Assembly (NCBI RefSeq): GCF_963662735.1
Contig: NZ_OY759744.1
Location: forward strand, 372,001-436,000
From: an uncultured Methanoregula sp.
GTDB lineage: Archaea > Halobacteriota > Methanomicrobia > Methanomicrobiales > Methanospirillaceae
Length of the DNA stretch: 64,000 nt
Reading direction: 5' to 3'
Shown: positions 8,138 through 17,116 of the stretch, one piece after another
Layout of the letters: every line of letters starts with the position of its first letter
How positions within the stretch are numbered: position 1 is the stretch's first letter
Notes under the pieces: generated by a model
What the model saw: only the letters and a program-made list of their open reading frames with translations
Told to the model about the DNA's origin: nothing
Database searches by the model: none
Translations under genes and position numbers: made by a program

Positions 8138-10462
8138 TCAGTCGTATTTCCTGAAGAGGGCAGGGTTCTGCCGCCGGATCCACCAGCGCCGGATGAGCCA
8201 GGCAGCGACGATGACAAGGACAATCACGATCACCCATGCAGCAATGGTTACCAGCGGGAGTCCGGATGACGGGAAGAAGATCGCTGCAACGGATGGCTGC
8301 TCAGGAGTGACTGCCGGTACGGGTGACGGGATCGTCACTGCGGGTAGTGGGGTATCACTGCCGGCCCGGGCAACCGGATCAGCCGCATGGGCATTTGTAA
8401 CAGGCACATTCATACCGGTTGGCGATACCTCCAGGGTCGCATTCACCGGCGCCACACCACCCGCTTTCCGGGCAATTGCGAAATACGAGAAACCCGGCGT
8501 TGTGGTGCTGTAATCGTATGCAGTACCAACGGTCTGCACAAGCCGGGTCGGAAGCTCGACCCACCTGCCACCCGTGTTCCGCAGCATCACGACCTGGTCC
8601 GGGGCGACATGATGCTCGTCCAGCCATGCCTTGTCCACAGAAAACGCGATATCCGCGTGGTCGATGGCATCCGGGCTGATCCAGTTCACTGCGATGCTGT
8701 AGTAACCGGCAACATCGCGGTCACCCAGCAGGAGCGGTGTCCCGGGAGTTACGGGCGCGAGGATACACTGCACCTGCCCGGTGGTACGGGAGGGGGTGAT
8801 CGTGACCGATTGTACGGAGGTTTTCCCGGCGGGTGATGCAGTAAAGACAAACGCTACCGGCTGGCCGGCTGCAGCACCAGGGTTCACGACAGCCTGGGAT
8901 CCGCCGGACGAACTGCCGGCCGTGTCCCCGTTCTGGGGTCCCTGGGATGGCACGCCGATGACATTCACGGTGAACGAGGCTGTCGCTCCGTCGACACCCG
9001 ACCCAAGAGTATCCTTGCCGGTAAGACTGACCGTATAGATGCCCGGTGTTGTCAGGGTGGTGAAATCCGACCCGAACTCAAAGAGGGAATTGAACTGCTG
9101 GTACGGGTTCGATGACCCGGGATAATTGCTGTAGTACCGGGATAAATTGACGTCGTGCAGTGAGGAGGAGACCACGTTTCCCGCGGTATCCGAGACCGTG
9201 AAGGCAAGCGTGGACGTCCGCTTGTCGATGGCATACCAGTAGGGCGTTGATGTTGACGTGACGGTTGAGGCGATAGGTTTGGTCACGCCGTATACCGTGA
9301 AGGCCTGGCCCTGGGTTATACCAATCGTTCCCGAGAGATCGGTATAGACCCATTTCCAGGTCGTATCATTGGGATCATAGAGATTCTCGTAACTCCCGGA
9401 GGTGGAGTTCCTTACTTCAAGGCGGGTGAGGGCAAGCCGGTTGCCCCCGCTGAACTGTTTGAGCGACGAGGTCACCTGCTGCGGGATTCCCGCCGAATCA
9501 TTATACGTGAGCGTGGGCTCCCCGTTGCTGTAATAGAGGAACGTTGTGTTCTTCCCGTCCTGCAGGTTGTATTTCAGCATCGGGGCGATCTCAACGGAAT
9601 AGGTGGTGCTGGCACTGTTGATATTGTAGACAAACATCGTGTTGTTGGAAACAGCCACGGTATCGATTGTCGTGCCGCTCAGGTCGTTCACGATCTCGAT
9701 ACCATTGTTCGGGGCTGCAAGGGTCCTGAAATTGGACCAGTTATTCCCGCCGTCGGAGAAATAACCGGGGAAATTATCGAAATAGGTACGGAGGCCGTGG
9801 GCAGTGGCATACGAGACCCGGACATCCTTGCTGGTGGTCGGGCGGTTGGTCCCAAGCGCCGTGTCCGTGATGCCCATCGTGATGGTCTCCGTCACGCTCT
9901 TCCCGGCGAAGTTTCCTGACAGCCCGGTGACATTGATCTTGTAGTTCCCGGCGGTCAGGTCCTGGAGGGTGTTGCCGGAACCATCCTTGTACGTAGTATT
10001 GTAATTCTTGGTAACCCCGCCACGGATCAGCCCCCCGTAGTAGGTGTTGGTGACCACGACCTTGTTGTTCGGGTCGGTGTACCCCCCGGGCAGGGTATTG
10101 ATAATATCCGGGACATATCCGCCCCGGACCGGTGACGCGGATGTTGTACCTACAAACGACCAGTCGATCTGGCTGCTGTTGGTCACACCGGTGACGGGAT
10201 CGACATGGCTCTGGATGGACCGCAGGGGAGACCCCGTGCAGATATCCCCGGTGCAGGCGCTTGCCGGGTACAGCTCGATCCTGATATCCCCGGGGTTTCC
10301 TACAGCAGGAGAAAATACACCATAGACGTAAAAATCCCGCATCTCGGCAAACTTTGTTTCGCCGGAACTCGGCTGGGTGATGACAAGGGGGGTAACAGCA
10401 CAGGCTGCCGGCACGGACAACAGAAGAGCCGCAAGTACAAGTACAGCAAGTATCCCCCTCAT
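8138..10462 (-). CDS. Large surface protein with DUF3821 and PGF-pre-PGF-like domains
   Basis: 774 residues. A cleavable signal peptide (1-~22, ending AACAVTP) is followed by a long beta-rich extracellular part. The N-terminal ~200 residues (VTPLVITQPSSGETKF...) match DUF3821, typical of Methanomicrobiales surface proteins. Residues ~545-680 carry the PGF-pre-PGF-like pattern: DIAFSVDKAWLDEH, RWVELPT and TTPGFSYFAIA. After a Pro/Thr-rich linker comes a C-terminal transmembrane helix (~738-760, IAAWVIVIVLVIVAAWLI) and a basic cytoplasmic tail. Probably a membrane-anchored S-layer-associated protein. Many NxT/S sequons are present. It is transcribed alone and convergent with acyP. Confidence 0.82.
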   Translation of the reverse strand: MRGILAVLVLAALLLSVPAACAVTPLVITQPSSGETKFAEMRDFYVYGVFSPAVGNPGDIRIELYPASACTGDICTGSPLRSIQSHVDPVTGVTNSSQIDWSFVGTTSASPVRGGYVPDIINTLPGGYTDPNNKVVVTNTYYGGLIRGGVTKNYNTTYKDGSGNTLQDLTAGNYKINVTGLSGNFAGKSVTETITMGITDTALGTNRPTTSKDVRVSYATAHGLRTYFDNFPGYFSDGGNNWSNFRTLAAPNNGIEIVNDLSGTTIDTVAVSNNTMFVYNINSASTTYSVEIAPMLKYNLQDGKNTTFLYYSNGEPTLTYNDSAGIPQQVTSSLKQFSGGNRLALTRLEVRNSTSGSYENLYDPNDTTWKWVYTDLSGTIGITQGQAFTVYGVTKPIASTVTSTSTPYWYAIDKRTSTLAFTVSDTAGNVVSSSLHDVNLSRYYSNYPGSSNPYQQFNSLFEFGSDFTTLTTPGIYTVSLTGKDTLGSGVDGATASFTVNVIGVPSQGPQNGDTAGSSSGGSQAVVNPGAAAGQPVAFVFTASPAGKTSVQSVTITPSRTTGQVQCILAPVTPGTPLLLGDRDVAGYYSIAVNWISPDAIDHADIAFSVDKAWLDEHHVAPDQVVMLRNTGGRWVELPTRLVQTVGTAYDYSTTTPGFSYFAIARKAGGVAPVNATLEVSPTGMNVPVTNAHAADPVARAGSDTPLPAVTIPSPVPAVTPEQPSVAAIFFPSSGLPLVTIAAWVIVIVLVIVAAWLIRRWWIRRQNPALFRKYD

Positions 10463-10580
10463 AGCAGAGAATCATCAGGGAGATATATTAACTGTTGGTA
10501 TTTATCCCGGCGATGAATCCACGGGGATCGGGGGGAGCACCGGCAGAACCGGGCAGTTCCGGCCCGGGTCCCAATCGCCA

Positions 10581-11522
10581 TTATCCGATAATGCCCGCAT
10601 CGTAATGATGGGAGCCCGGGTGGACAGCCTCGATCAGCGACCGCTCGAAGATCTCGTCCTCCTTAATCGTGCGGGTGATGTAGCCGAGCTCGTGAAGAGT
10701 CCCGACAAACTTCATGGTGGAACGGACATATTCGGGAGGAAGGGCTGCGCAGTATTTCGGGGATATCCGGTAGGTTTCCATCACGAAATCGGGATCCACC
10801 ATGCCGGTGGTCTTAGCCACGATACCGGCTGCTTTCTGCGGGTCGTTTCGGATCATCTCGCAGGCAGCTTCATGGGCAGAGAGGAAACGCATCAGCGGCT
10901 CCTGGTTTGCCAGCATCTGCCTCATCACAACAATGCCGTAACTCGGGTTAAACGGCCAGAGACGATCCGGGGGAACAGCGAGTTTTGCGCTCCCGTACCT
11001 GCGGGCGGTCACGGCAAGGGCCGGTGTCCCGGCCGCAGCGGCAATCTCCCCCTGCTGGAGGGCGTCGGAGAGGAAGTCCGCCCACGGGTAATTCTTCACG
11101 GTAACATCGGTGATCCCGTGCTCCCGCAGGAGCTCGTTTACGATAACGTCATGGATCGATCCCTTCGGGGGAGTGCCGATCGCTTTCCCCGCAAACTGGG
11201 AAAGGAACTCCTGCATGCCCCCGCATTCCCCGAGTGTCCGGCTGGCGGGATCGGCAATCATCACGGTGCCTTCCACATGGCCGCCCGCTATGCACGCAAG
11301 GGAGAGGCCCCGGTCGATCCCGATGATCACCGGGGGAAGACCGATATACCCGAGGTCGAGGTCACCGCGCTGCATGGCGCTGATGATATCCGGTCCCGAG
11401 GGAAAGAGTGTCCATTCCGCAGTAATCCTCCGCTGTGCGAGAAGATCCGTTCCCCGGAGCAGGAACGCGGTATGGTACATGGTCGAGAGGTGGCCGATCC
11501 GTAAGGAAGCAGGGCGGGACAT
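10581..11522 (-). CDS. NMT1/SsuA-like substrate-binding protein without an export signal
   Basis: 313 residues resembling periplasmic binding proteins of the nitrate/sulfonate/taurine (NMT1/THI5-like) class: RIGHLSTMYHTAF at the N-terminus, GDLDLGYIGLPPVI, and AIGTPPKGSIHDVIV. The odd point is that it starts straight into the mature fold (MSRPASLRIGH) with no signal peptide or lipobox, so it is predicted to be cytosolic. It follows an HTH regulator by 3 bp in the same transcript and is divergent from an ABC ATPase lacking a permease. It may be a ligand sensor for a sulfonate or coenzyme M intermediate rather than a transporter part. A longer start was not found upstream because the regulator's stop is adjacent. 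Confidence 0.75.
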   Translation of the reverse strand: MSRPASLRIGHLSTMYHTAFLLRGTDLLAQRRITAEWTLFPSGPDIISAMQRGDLDLGYIGLPPVIIGIDRGLSLACIAGGHVEGTVMIADPASRTLGECGGMQEFLSQFAGKAIGTPPKGSIHDVIVNELLREHGITDVTVKNYPWADFLSDALQQGEIAAAAGTPALAVTARRYGSAKLAVPPDRLWPFNPSYGIVVMRQMLANQEPLMRFLSAHEAACEMIRNDPQKAAGIVAKTTGMVDPDFVMETYRISPKYCAALPPEYVRSTMKFVGTLHELGYITRTIKEDEIFERSLIEAVHPGSHHYDAGIIG

Positions 11523-11525
11523 GGC

Positions 11526-12014
11526 TCACCCGATCTTCTTTGCAACGCTCGTGATCGCTTCGCTGACAACGGAGAGTTCGGGGCGGAGCATCCCGACAGG
11601 GATGTCAACGATCTTCTCGACAATGGAGGCAAGGATCGGGGCGCAGACGATCGCGGATGCACCGTCCTTCTCGGCCCGGGCTGCAGCGATGATGCACTCG
11701 TCGAGAGAGTTGGCGGAATACCCCTTGATCAGGAACTTTTTCCCGTTGACTTCGGTCTCGCGGATCTCAAGGGATTCAAGCAGGAACCGGGCGGCAATCA
11801 GCGCGATGAACCGCTCGCGATCAGGTTCCAGGACTGCAACGATCTTCTTGATGGTCGAGAGGCGCGGGTCACGTTCGCCCAGGGTCACCTTGTACAGGGT
11901 CGAGACCGGGATGCCCGTGAGATCGGCAAGCTCCTTCACGCTTAAGTTCTTCCGCTCCAGCTCCTCGTTCAGCGCCGTGGTGAAGTCGGTCTCGAATATC
12001 CTCTTTGACAACAT
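11526..12014 (-). CDS. HTH (XRE-type) transcriptional regulator, COG1709-like
   Basis: 162 residues. An N-terminal XRE-type helix-turn-helix (NLSVKELADLTGIPVSTLYKV then GERDPRLSTIKKI) is followed by a ~100-residue C-terminal domain containing GASAIVCAPIL and VDIPVGMLRPE. That combination is typical of a methanogen regulator family (COG1709). It leads a two-gene minus-strand operon with the cytosolic binding protein. The 104-bp divergent gap to the ABC ATPase is AT-rich, and the regulator probably controls both directions. The C-terminal domain may bind a small ligand; this is inference. Confidence 0.82.
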   Translation of the reverse strand: MLSKRIFETDFTTALNEELERKNLSVKELADLTGIPVSTLYKVTLGERDPRLSTIKKIVAVLEPDRERFIALIAARFLLESLEIRETEVNGKKFLIKGYSANSLDECIIAAARAEKDGASAIVCAPILASIVEKIVDIPVGMLRPELSVVSEAITSVAKKIG

Positions 12015-12118
12015 ATTATCCTTTAAGTGAAACTTTTTAGATTATAATTATTACTATAAGGTTAATTTTTTTGCATATTTGGAAAACTATTTGAATATCC
12101 CCGGGATCATGATTGAGT

Positions 12119-12922
12119 ATGAGCAGCGAACAGTTCACGAGCCTTACCGTACTGCCCGGCACCAACCGGTGCGGTGAGAAAGAAGGGTTTGAAGAGATCT
12201 CCCTGTGCCCGGGAGACACACTCTCCATTGTCGGTTCAACCGGTTCCGGCAAATCTGCATTCATCAACGATATCGAGGTGCTTGCCCAGGGGGACACTGT
12301 TACCGGCCGGTCCATACTTATCAACGGCATCCCGCCATCCGATGAGATGGTCCGCGATCCCTCAAAAAAACCCATTGCGCTCATCACCCAGAACACCCGC
12401 GTTATCGCTGACCTGACAGTCTGCCGGTTCCTCTCCCTTCACATCAGGGCCCGCGACACGGATGCGCTGGAACTCGTAAAACGGACTGTTGCGCTCGCAA
12501 ACGAATTCACCGGGGAGAAAATCGGCGAGTCCATGCGCATGACTGCGCTCTCCGGCGGCCAGACCCGGTCCCTGCTCATTGCCGACGCCATCCTGATCGG
12601 CCAGACTCCCATCCTCCTGCTCGATGAGGTGGAAAATGCAGGGATATTCAAGGAGAAAGTCATCCGCTGCCTCAAGCATTACAACAAGGCTGTCATCTTC
12701 GTTACCCACGACCCGCTGCTTGCCATGATAACGGACCGGCGGATCATCATGAAAAACGGTGCAGTAACCAGCGTTCTTGAACCGGGTGCAGCCGAACAGG
12801 AGATGGTATCGCACATCTCCGGCATCGATACATTCCTCATCAGCATCCGGGAAAAAATCCGTTCCGGGGACCTTATCGGAAATGAGATGCTGCCCCGGAA
12901 AAAACCGGTTGTGCCGGCATGA
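12119..12922 (+). CDS. ABC-type ATPase with no linked permease
   Basis: 267 residues with a complete ABC ATPase set: Walker A GSTGSGKS, signature LSGGQ, Walker B ILLLDE and the H-loop VIFVTHDP. A domain of ~25 residues follows LISIREKIRSGD at the end. No transmembrane subunit is encoded nearby, so it may be a soluble ABC ATPase, as in the A2 component of methyl-coenzyme M reductase activation or the SufC type, rather than an importer. ATG 12119 is chosen over the TTG at 12113. The next gene overlaps by 4 bp (ATGA), and the run continues into the coenzyme M genes. Confidence 0.85.
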   Translation: MSSEQFTSLTVLPGTNRCGEKEGFEEISLCPGDTLSIVGSTGSGKSAFINDIEVLAQGDTVTGRSILINGIPPSDEMVRDPSKKPIALITQNTRVIADLTVCRFLSLHIRARDTDALELVKRTVALANEFTGEKIGESMRMTALSGGQTRSLLIADAILIGQTPILLLDEVENAGIFKEKVIRCLKHYNKAVIFVTHDPLLAMITDRRIIMKNGAVTSVLEPGAAEQEMVSHISGIDTFLISIREKIRSGDLIGNEMLPRKKPVVPA

Positions 12923-13623
12923 AGCTCGTCATTGTTGCAGGCCCGCCCAGTGCCGGGAAGACCGCGGTGATCCGGCAGATCATCCGCGAATTCCTGACGC
13001 AGAACCCGGTTTTTTTGAAAATCGATGTGGTCAGGGCATTTGAGGACGAGGAGCTTCGCGAAGAGTTCAAAATTCCGGCCCGGAAAGTGTACTCAGGCGA
13101 CCTCTGCCCCGACCACATGGGCATCATGATCATGCGGGACGCAATACAGTGGGCAGAAAGCCTGAAGGCCGGTATCCTTATCATCGAAAGTGCGGGCCTC
13201 TGTCTCCGGTGCACCCCGTACACCACCCAGTCGTTCGGCATCGCGGTCCTCTCGGCAGTTTCCGGGAGCAACTCGCCGCTCAAGATGGCTCCCATGATTG
13301 CGCTCGCGGATGCGGCGGTCGTGACCAAGACGGACCTTGTCTCGCAGGCAGAAAAAGAGGTGTTCCGGGAATGCATCCGCATGGTCACACCGGATATCGA
13401 TATCATCGAGACGAATGCTATCCAGGGAACCGGCATGCGGTACCTGATGCAGGCGATTGCAAAACACCCGGATATCGCCGACGCCGAAACCATTACCCTT
13501 CGCGGAACCCCGCCTCTCGGGGTCTGTACCATCTGCATTGGCAAGAAGGATATCGGGTGGCAGCACCATTTCGGCGTTATCCGCCCGCTCGATGAGGCTG
13601 ACAATATCTACCGGGGCGACTGA
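12919..13623 (+). CDS. P-loop GTPase of the HypB/CobW/UreG group with CxxC motifs
   Basis: 234 residues. Walker A is GPPSAGKT near the start, the G4-like motif is TKTDLV, and a conserved IESAGLCLRC segment replaces the usual G3 region. CLRC and CTIC, plus His-rich DIGWQHHFG near the C-terminus, are potential metal or cluster ligands. Members of this group hand metals (Ni, Co, Zn) to enzymes. Here it is sandwiched between an ABC ATPase and an Fe-S protein and upstream of coenzyme M synthesis. A maturation role in methanogenesis is inferred; the substrate is unknown. Confidence 0.8.
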   Translation: MKLVIVAGPPSAGKTAVIRQIIREFLTQNPVFLKIDVVRAFEDEELREEFKIPARKVYSGDLCPDHMGIMIMRDAIQWAESLKAGILIIESAGLCLRCTPYTTQSFGIAVLSAVSGSNSPLKMAPMIALADAAVVTKTDLVSQAEKEVFRECIRMVTPDIDIIETNAIQGTGMRYLMQAIAKHPDIADAETITLRGTPPLGVCTICIGKKDIGWQHHFGVIRPLDEADNIYRGD

Positions 13624-13625
13624 GC

Positions 13626-14246
13626 ATGGCATGGGTTCCGCCGGGCAAAGACTGCGGCGCCTGCGGCCTCCCGAGCTGCGACGAGTTCGTGAGAGCAGTC
13701 ATCGGGAAGAATAAGGCAAACGAGGACTGCACGTTCTATGCTCCCGAACCGGCGGGCCCCCGGGATAAGACCGAATATTCCGGAACCGATGTTACCGGCG
13801 CGAAGTACGATTTCATCATCCGGGCATTTCCCGGCGAACCCTCGGCCCGCAAGTTCGTGGTTCCCTTCAGGGCAGATCTCGTGGAGAAGTGGGATATCAG
13901 GAAAGGCGATCTCGTAACCGGCCGGCCAGCCGGTCCCGGCTGCCCGCTCTACCATGTACTCAGGGTCCTCTCAGCCAACCCGATAACCGGCGTCATCGAA
14001 TGCCATACGGTCGGACCGCTCGAAGCCAGGAAAAAGACAAGCCCGGTACACGATGTGCAGGCATACCATGTCCATGCCTTCGAAGGGATAGCAGAGACCG
14101 TTATCCGCCCGCCGACTCTTGGCCTGAGGCAGCGGTTCCTCCCGGGCTACTGCATGATTGATCTCGCGCACACGGCCCTCGTGAACATGGTTTTAAAGAA
14201 AAAAGATGGAGTACACGTACGGGTCGAAGACATCCGTATTATGTGA
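13626..14246 (+). CDS. Four-cysteine [4Fe-4S] domain protein linked to the coenzyme M locus
   Basis: 206 residues. The N-terminus has DCGACGLPSCDEFVRAVIG then DC about 17 residues on, the four-cysteine [4Fe-4S] pattern (CxxCxxxxC...C, PF04060-like) found in RnfB, CO dehydrogenase corrinoid proteins and activator proteins. The rest contains GCPLYHVLRVLS and VIECHTVGPLEAR and is not assigned to a known family. Spacing to the preceding GTPase is 2 bp and to cysteate synthase 4 bp, so it is in the same operon. Likely an electron carrier or cluster donor for the module. Confidence 0.75.
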   Translation: MAWVPPGKDCGACGLPSCDEFVRAVIGKNKANEDCTFYAPEPAGPRDKTEYSGTDVTGAKYDFIIRAFPGEPSARKFVVPFRADLVEKWDIRKGDLVTGRPAGPGCPLYHVLRVLSANPITGVIECHTVGPLEARKKTSPVHDVQAYHVHAFEGIAETVIRPPTLGLRQRFLPGYCMIDLAHTALVNMVLKKKDGVHVRVEDIRIM

Positions 14247-14250
14247 TGCC

Positions 14251-15525
14251 ATGATTCCCAAGTACCGGATCCGCTGCGTGGGCGGAAACGAGCTCATCGA
14301 GGACATCTCGCTCATCTCCTGTCCCCACGGCCATGACAGCCTGCTCAGGACCGAGTACTGCAATCAGAGACTCCACCTCTCCCCCCACAAAGGGATCTAC
14401 CGGTACCTGGCCTGGCTGCCGGTGACCCGCCCGCTCCTCCCCTCCGGGGGGCCGGTCGCATTCACCTGCAATGAGCTCTCCCGCGAACTCGGTCTTGCAA
14501 ACCTCACGGTCTCGTTCTCCGGGTATTACCCGGAGATCGGCGCAGAATTGACCACCGGTTCCTTCAAGGAACTGGAGGCCTCGCCAACCATGCAGCGGCT
14601 CCAGGAACTGGGCAACGCCGTTCCGGTGATTGCATCGGCGGGGAATACCGGGCGGGCTTTTGCCGGACTCTCGGCACGATGCAGGCGGCCGGTGGTCATC
14701 ATTATACCGGAGAAGGCCATCCCCCGCCTCTGGACAACGGAACCGGCAAAGGACATCTTCCTTGTCGCTGTCAAAGGCGATTACTCGGATGCCATTGCAG
14801 TGAGCAACACCCTTGCCACGGTTCGCGGATGCGCACCGGAAGGGGGGGCAAAGAACGTGGCCCGCAGGGACGGTATGGGCACCGTGATGCTCGATGCCGT
14901 GGTTACTACGGGCAGGATCCCCGATCACTATTTCCAGGCAGTCGGAAGCGGGACCGGGGCGATTGCAGCATGGGAAGCATCCATACGGCTCATCGGCGAC
15001 GGGAGATATGGGCAGGAACTCCCCCGGCTTCACCTTGCCCAGAATGAACCGTTCACACCGATGGTATCTGCATGGGATGAGCGCCGCCGGCAGATCATCC
15101 CGGGGCAGGATATGCCGGATGCACAGGAGCGGGTGAGCAGGGTCATGTCCGATGTGCTGACCAACAGGAACCCGCCGTACAGCATCCAGGGCGGGCTCTT
15201 TGATGCCCTTCAGGCAACTGACGGCAGGATGTACGGCATGTCCAACACGTCAGGTCATGCCGCAATGCAGCTGATCCAGGATACGGTGGGGATCGATCCC
15301 GATCCGGCCGCCGCGATCGCAACTGCTGCGCTCGTGCAGGCCGTGGAGAAGGATATTATCGGTTCCGAGGATCATATTCTCCTGAACATCACCGGCGGGG
15401 GATACGAACGGATCCGGGAGGATTTCACGCTCCATTCGGTCAGCCCTTCGGAAGTAATAACACCGGATGAACCGCGGGATGATATTGTGAAATCACTCGG
15501 GGAATGGATGGCACACCATGGATGA
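14251..15525 (+). CDS. Cysteate synthase (threonine synthase family)
   Basis: 424 residues, PLP-dependent. It replaces the phosphate of O-phosphoserine with sulfite to give L-cysteate, the first step of coenzyme M synthesis by the route known in Methanosarcinales. The PLP-lysine is K106 (TTGSFKELEAS, the SFK of threonine synthases); SAGNTGRA and the phosphate-site GSGTGAI are also visible. Function is assigned by its resemblance to a threonine synthase with a Cys-bearing N-terminus, and because it overlaps the ComDE gene by 8 bp. An ordinary threonine synthase would not sit here. ATG 14251 is chosen because the previous gene stops at 14246. Confidence 0.85.
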   Translation: MIPKYRIRCVGGNELIEDISLISCPHGHDSLLRTEYCNQRLHLSPHKGIYRYLAWLPVTRPLLPSGGPVAFTCNELSRELGLANLTVSFSGYYPEIGAELTTGSFKELEASPTMQRLQELGNAVPVIASAGNTGRAFAGLSARCRRPVVIIIPEKAIPRLWTTEPAKDIFLVAVKGDYSDAIAVSNTLATVRGCAPEGGAKNVARRDGMGTVMLDAVVTTGRIPDHYFQAVGSGTGAIAAWEASIRLIGDGRYGQELPRLHLAQNEPFTPMVSAWDERRRQIIPGQDMPDAQERVSRVMSDVLTNRNPPYSIQGGLFDALQATDGRMYGMSNTSGHAAMQLIQDTVGIDPDPAAAIATAALVQAVEKDIIGSEDHILLNITGGGYERIREDFTLHSVSPSEVITPDEPRDDIVKSLGEWMAHHG

Positions 15526-16642
15526 AAACCAGATTATCGGCGAACTGAAATCGGCGGGGATCGACCTTGTCAGTGCAATTCCCTGCGACCGGGCAAAAGG
15601 CCTCTTCTTTAAGCTGCCGGAAGAGTTCCGGCATATCGGGCTCACCCGGGAGGAAGACGGGGTCGGCATATCGGCAGGAGCGTACCTTGCCGGGGCACGC
15701 CCGCTTGTTGCAATCCAGAGTTCGGGCCTCGGGAACATGCTCAACGCGATCCTTTCGCTGACCACGACGTTCGGCCTCCCGCTCCCGATCCTTGCCAGCT
15801 GGCGGGGCGGGGAAAACGAGGTGATCCCTGCCCAGATCCCGTTCAACCGCCCGCTTCCCGGCATCCTTGCGGCTGCAGGAATCCCGTATACGATCCTGAC
15901 CGATCCCGATAATCCCGGGATAATCGGGAAGGCAGTTTCCGATGCACTCGCCAGGATGACGCCGCACGTTATCCTGGTTCCCCCGGCCAGCCTTACGGAA
16001 ACGGCATGCAGTTCCTGTTCACCACCCGCAAATCCCCGGCCGTTTGCCACATGTTACAGCCGCAACTGGCGTACACCGGTGATGACCCGGTTCGATGCGA
16101 TCAAGGTGATTGCCACCTGGACCACGGACGAAATCCTGGTCTCGAACATCGGCGTGCCATCAAAGGAACTCTATGCTGCCAAAGACCGTCGGGAAAACTT
16201 TTACATGCTCGGCAGCTACACGCAGGCGTCGGCGATCGGCCTTGGGATCGCTACAACCTGTCCTGAAAAAAGGGTGATCGTTATCGATGGCGACGGGAGC
16301 CTGCTGGGATCGTCCATCCTCCCGGTAGCCGCTGCTGCCATGCCGGAGAATCTCACGATTATCGGCCTTGACAACGGGGTTTTTGGCAGCACCGGCAGCC
16401 AGCCCCGCCCGGGCTGTGATACTGCAGATCTCCGGCTGATGGCCATGGGAGCCGGTTTCGAGCATACCTCAACGGTGCACGAACCATGGGAACTGGAAGC
16501 AGCGCTCGGGGCATCGGGGAAGGGAGGACCGTCCTTTATCCATGCCCGGCTCCAGCCGGGCAACAGCAATGTGCCCAATATCCCGCTCAGCCCGGCACAG
16601 ATACGCGACAGGTTCATGGGTGCGCTGCGCAACGGTCCATAA
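15518..16642 (+). CDS. comDE: Sulfopyruvate decarboxylase, fused ComD-ComE
   Basis: Decarboxylates 3-sulfopyruvate to sulfoacetaldehyde with thiamine diphosphate, in coenzyme M synthesis. 374 residues combine two subunits that are separate in some methanogens: ComD-like 1-~165 (LTREEDGVGISAGAYLAG, QSSGLGNMLNA) and ComE-like ~188-374 with the TPP motif GDG (258-260) ending in the DNGVFGSTG segment. A linker at ~160-185 holds CSSC. It overlaps the cysteate synthase gene by 8 bp. An aminotransferase must turn cysteate into sulfopyruvate between the two steps; none is in this operon, but one is encoded at 6449. Confidence 0.92.
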   Translation: MDENQIIGELKSAGIDLVSAIPCDRAKGLFFKLPEEFRHIGLTREEDGVGISAGAYLAGARPLVAIQSSGLGNMLNAILSLTTTFGLPLPILASWRGGENEVIPAQIPFNRPLPGILAAAGIPYTILTDPDNPGIIGKAVSDALARMTPHVILVPPASLTETACSSCSPPANPRPFATCYSRNWRTPVMTRFDAIKVIATWTTDEILVSNIGVPSKELYAAKDRRENFYMLGSYTQASAIGLGIATTCPEKRVIVIDGDGSLLGSSILPVAAAAMPENLTIIGLDNGVFGSTGSQPRPGCDTADLRLMAMGAGFEHTSTVHEPWELEAALGASGKGGPSFIHARLQPGNSNVPNIPLSPAQIRDRFMGALRNGP

Positions 16643-16670
16643 GCCGGCAACCCACACAGGAAAAATCTGA

Positions 16671-16700
16671 AATAAAAAAAGTCAGGAGTGTTTTCCTGAC
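16671..16700 (-). terminator. Intrinsic terminator after moaE
   Basis: On the minus strand GTCAGGA (16700-16694) pairs with TCCTGAC (16687-16681) around a 6-nt loop and is followed by seven T. The stem overlaps the last codons of moaE. It lies between convergent comDE and moaE. Confidence 0.6.
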
Positions 16701-17104
16701 CCGTGGCCATGCTCGCCGGCCACCCATCGCCCGCCATCCCGGGTGAGCTCTTTTTTCCAGATCGGAACGCTCTTTTTGATCTCTTCAATGATAAAACGCG
16801 ATCCGGCATAGGCATCCGGGCGGTGCCCGGCGCTCACGACGATAATGAGAATATTTTCCCCAAGATTCAGGCGGCCGATCCGGTGGATGATATCCACGTG
16901 CAGGAGGTGGAACTGCTCGGTTGCCTGCCGGGCGATCTTTTCCAGTTCGGGAACTGCAACATCCTCGTACGCTTCCAGTTCCATCTCGGTGATCCCATCA
17001 TCCCGGACAACACCGTCAAAGACTACGACAGCACCCGTGCCGGGTTTCTTTGCTGCCGCTATGAGAGCGCCGATATCAACGTCCTCGTTCTGGATCCGGA
17101 TCAT
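16682..17104 (-). CDS. moaE: Molybdopterin synthase catalytic subunit MoaE
   Basis: 140 residues; inserts sulfur from MoaD into precursor Z (cyclic pyranopterin monophosphate). Visible family features are GAVVVFDGVVRD, HRIGRLNLGE, SAGHRPDAYAG and the C-terminal IPIWKKE-like SVPIWKKEL with catalytic lysines. The extreme C-terminus is His/Gly-rich (GEHGHGSGKH). It is the last gene of a minus-strand run (moeB-like, moaD, moaE). Pterin cofactor is needed for formate dehydrogenase and formylmethanofuran dehydrogenase in methanogens, consistent with fdhD nearby. Confidence 0.93.
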   Translation of the reverse strand: MIRIQNEDVDIGALIAAAKKPGTGAVVVFDGVVRDDGITEMELEAYEDVAVPELEKIARQATEQFHLLHVDIIHRIGRLNLGENILIIVVSAGHRPDAYAGSRFIIEEIKKSVPIWKKELTRDGGRWVAGEHGHGSGKHS

Positions 17105-17116
17105 GGTTTACTCCCG

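Noticed and set aside
10377..11504. 375-codon plus-strand frame
   Set aside because: Antisense to the substrate-binding-like gene; composition is that of a shadow frame.
10581..12922. Complete ABC importer for nitrate or sulfonate
   Set aside because: No permease gene is present, the binding protein has no signal peptide, and the ATPase is on the opposite strand.
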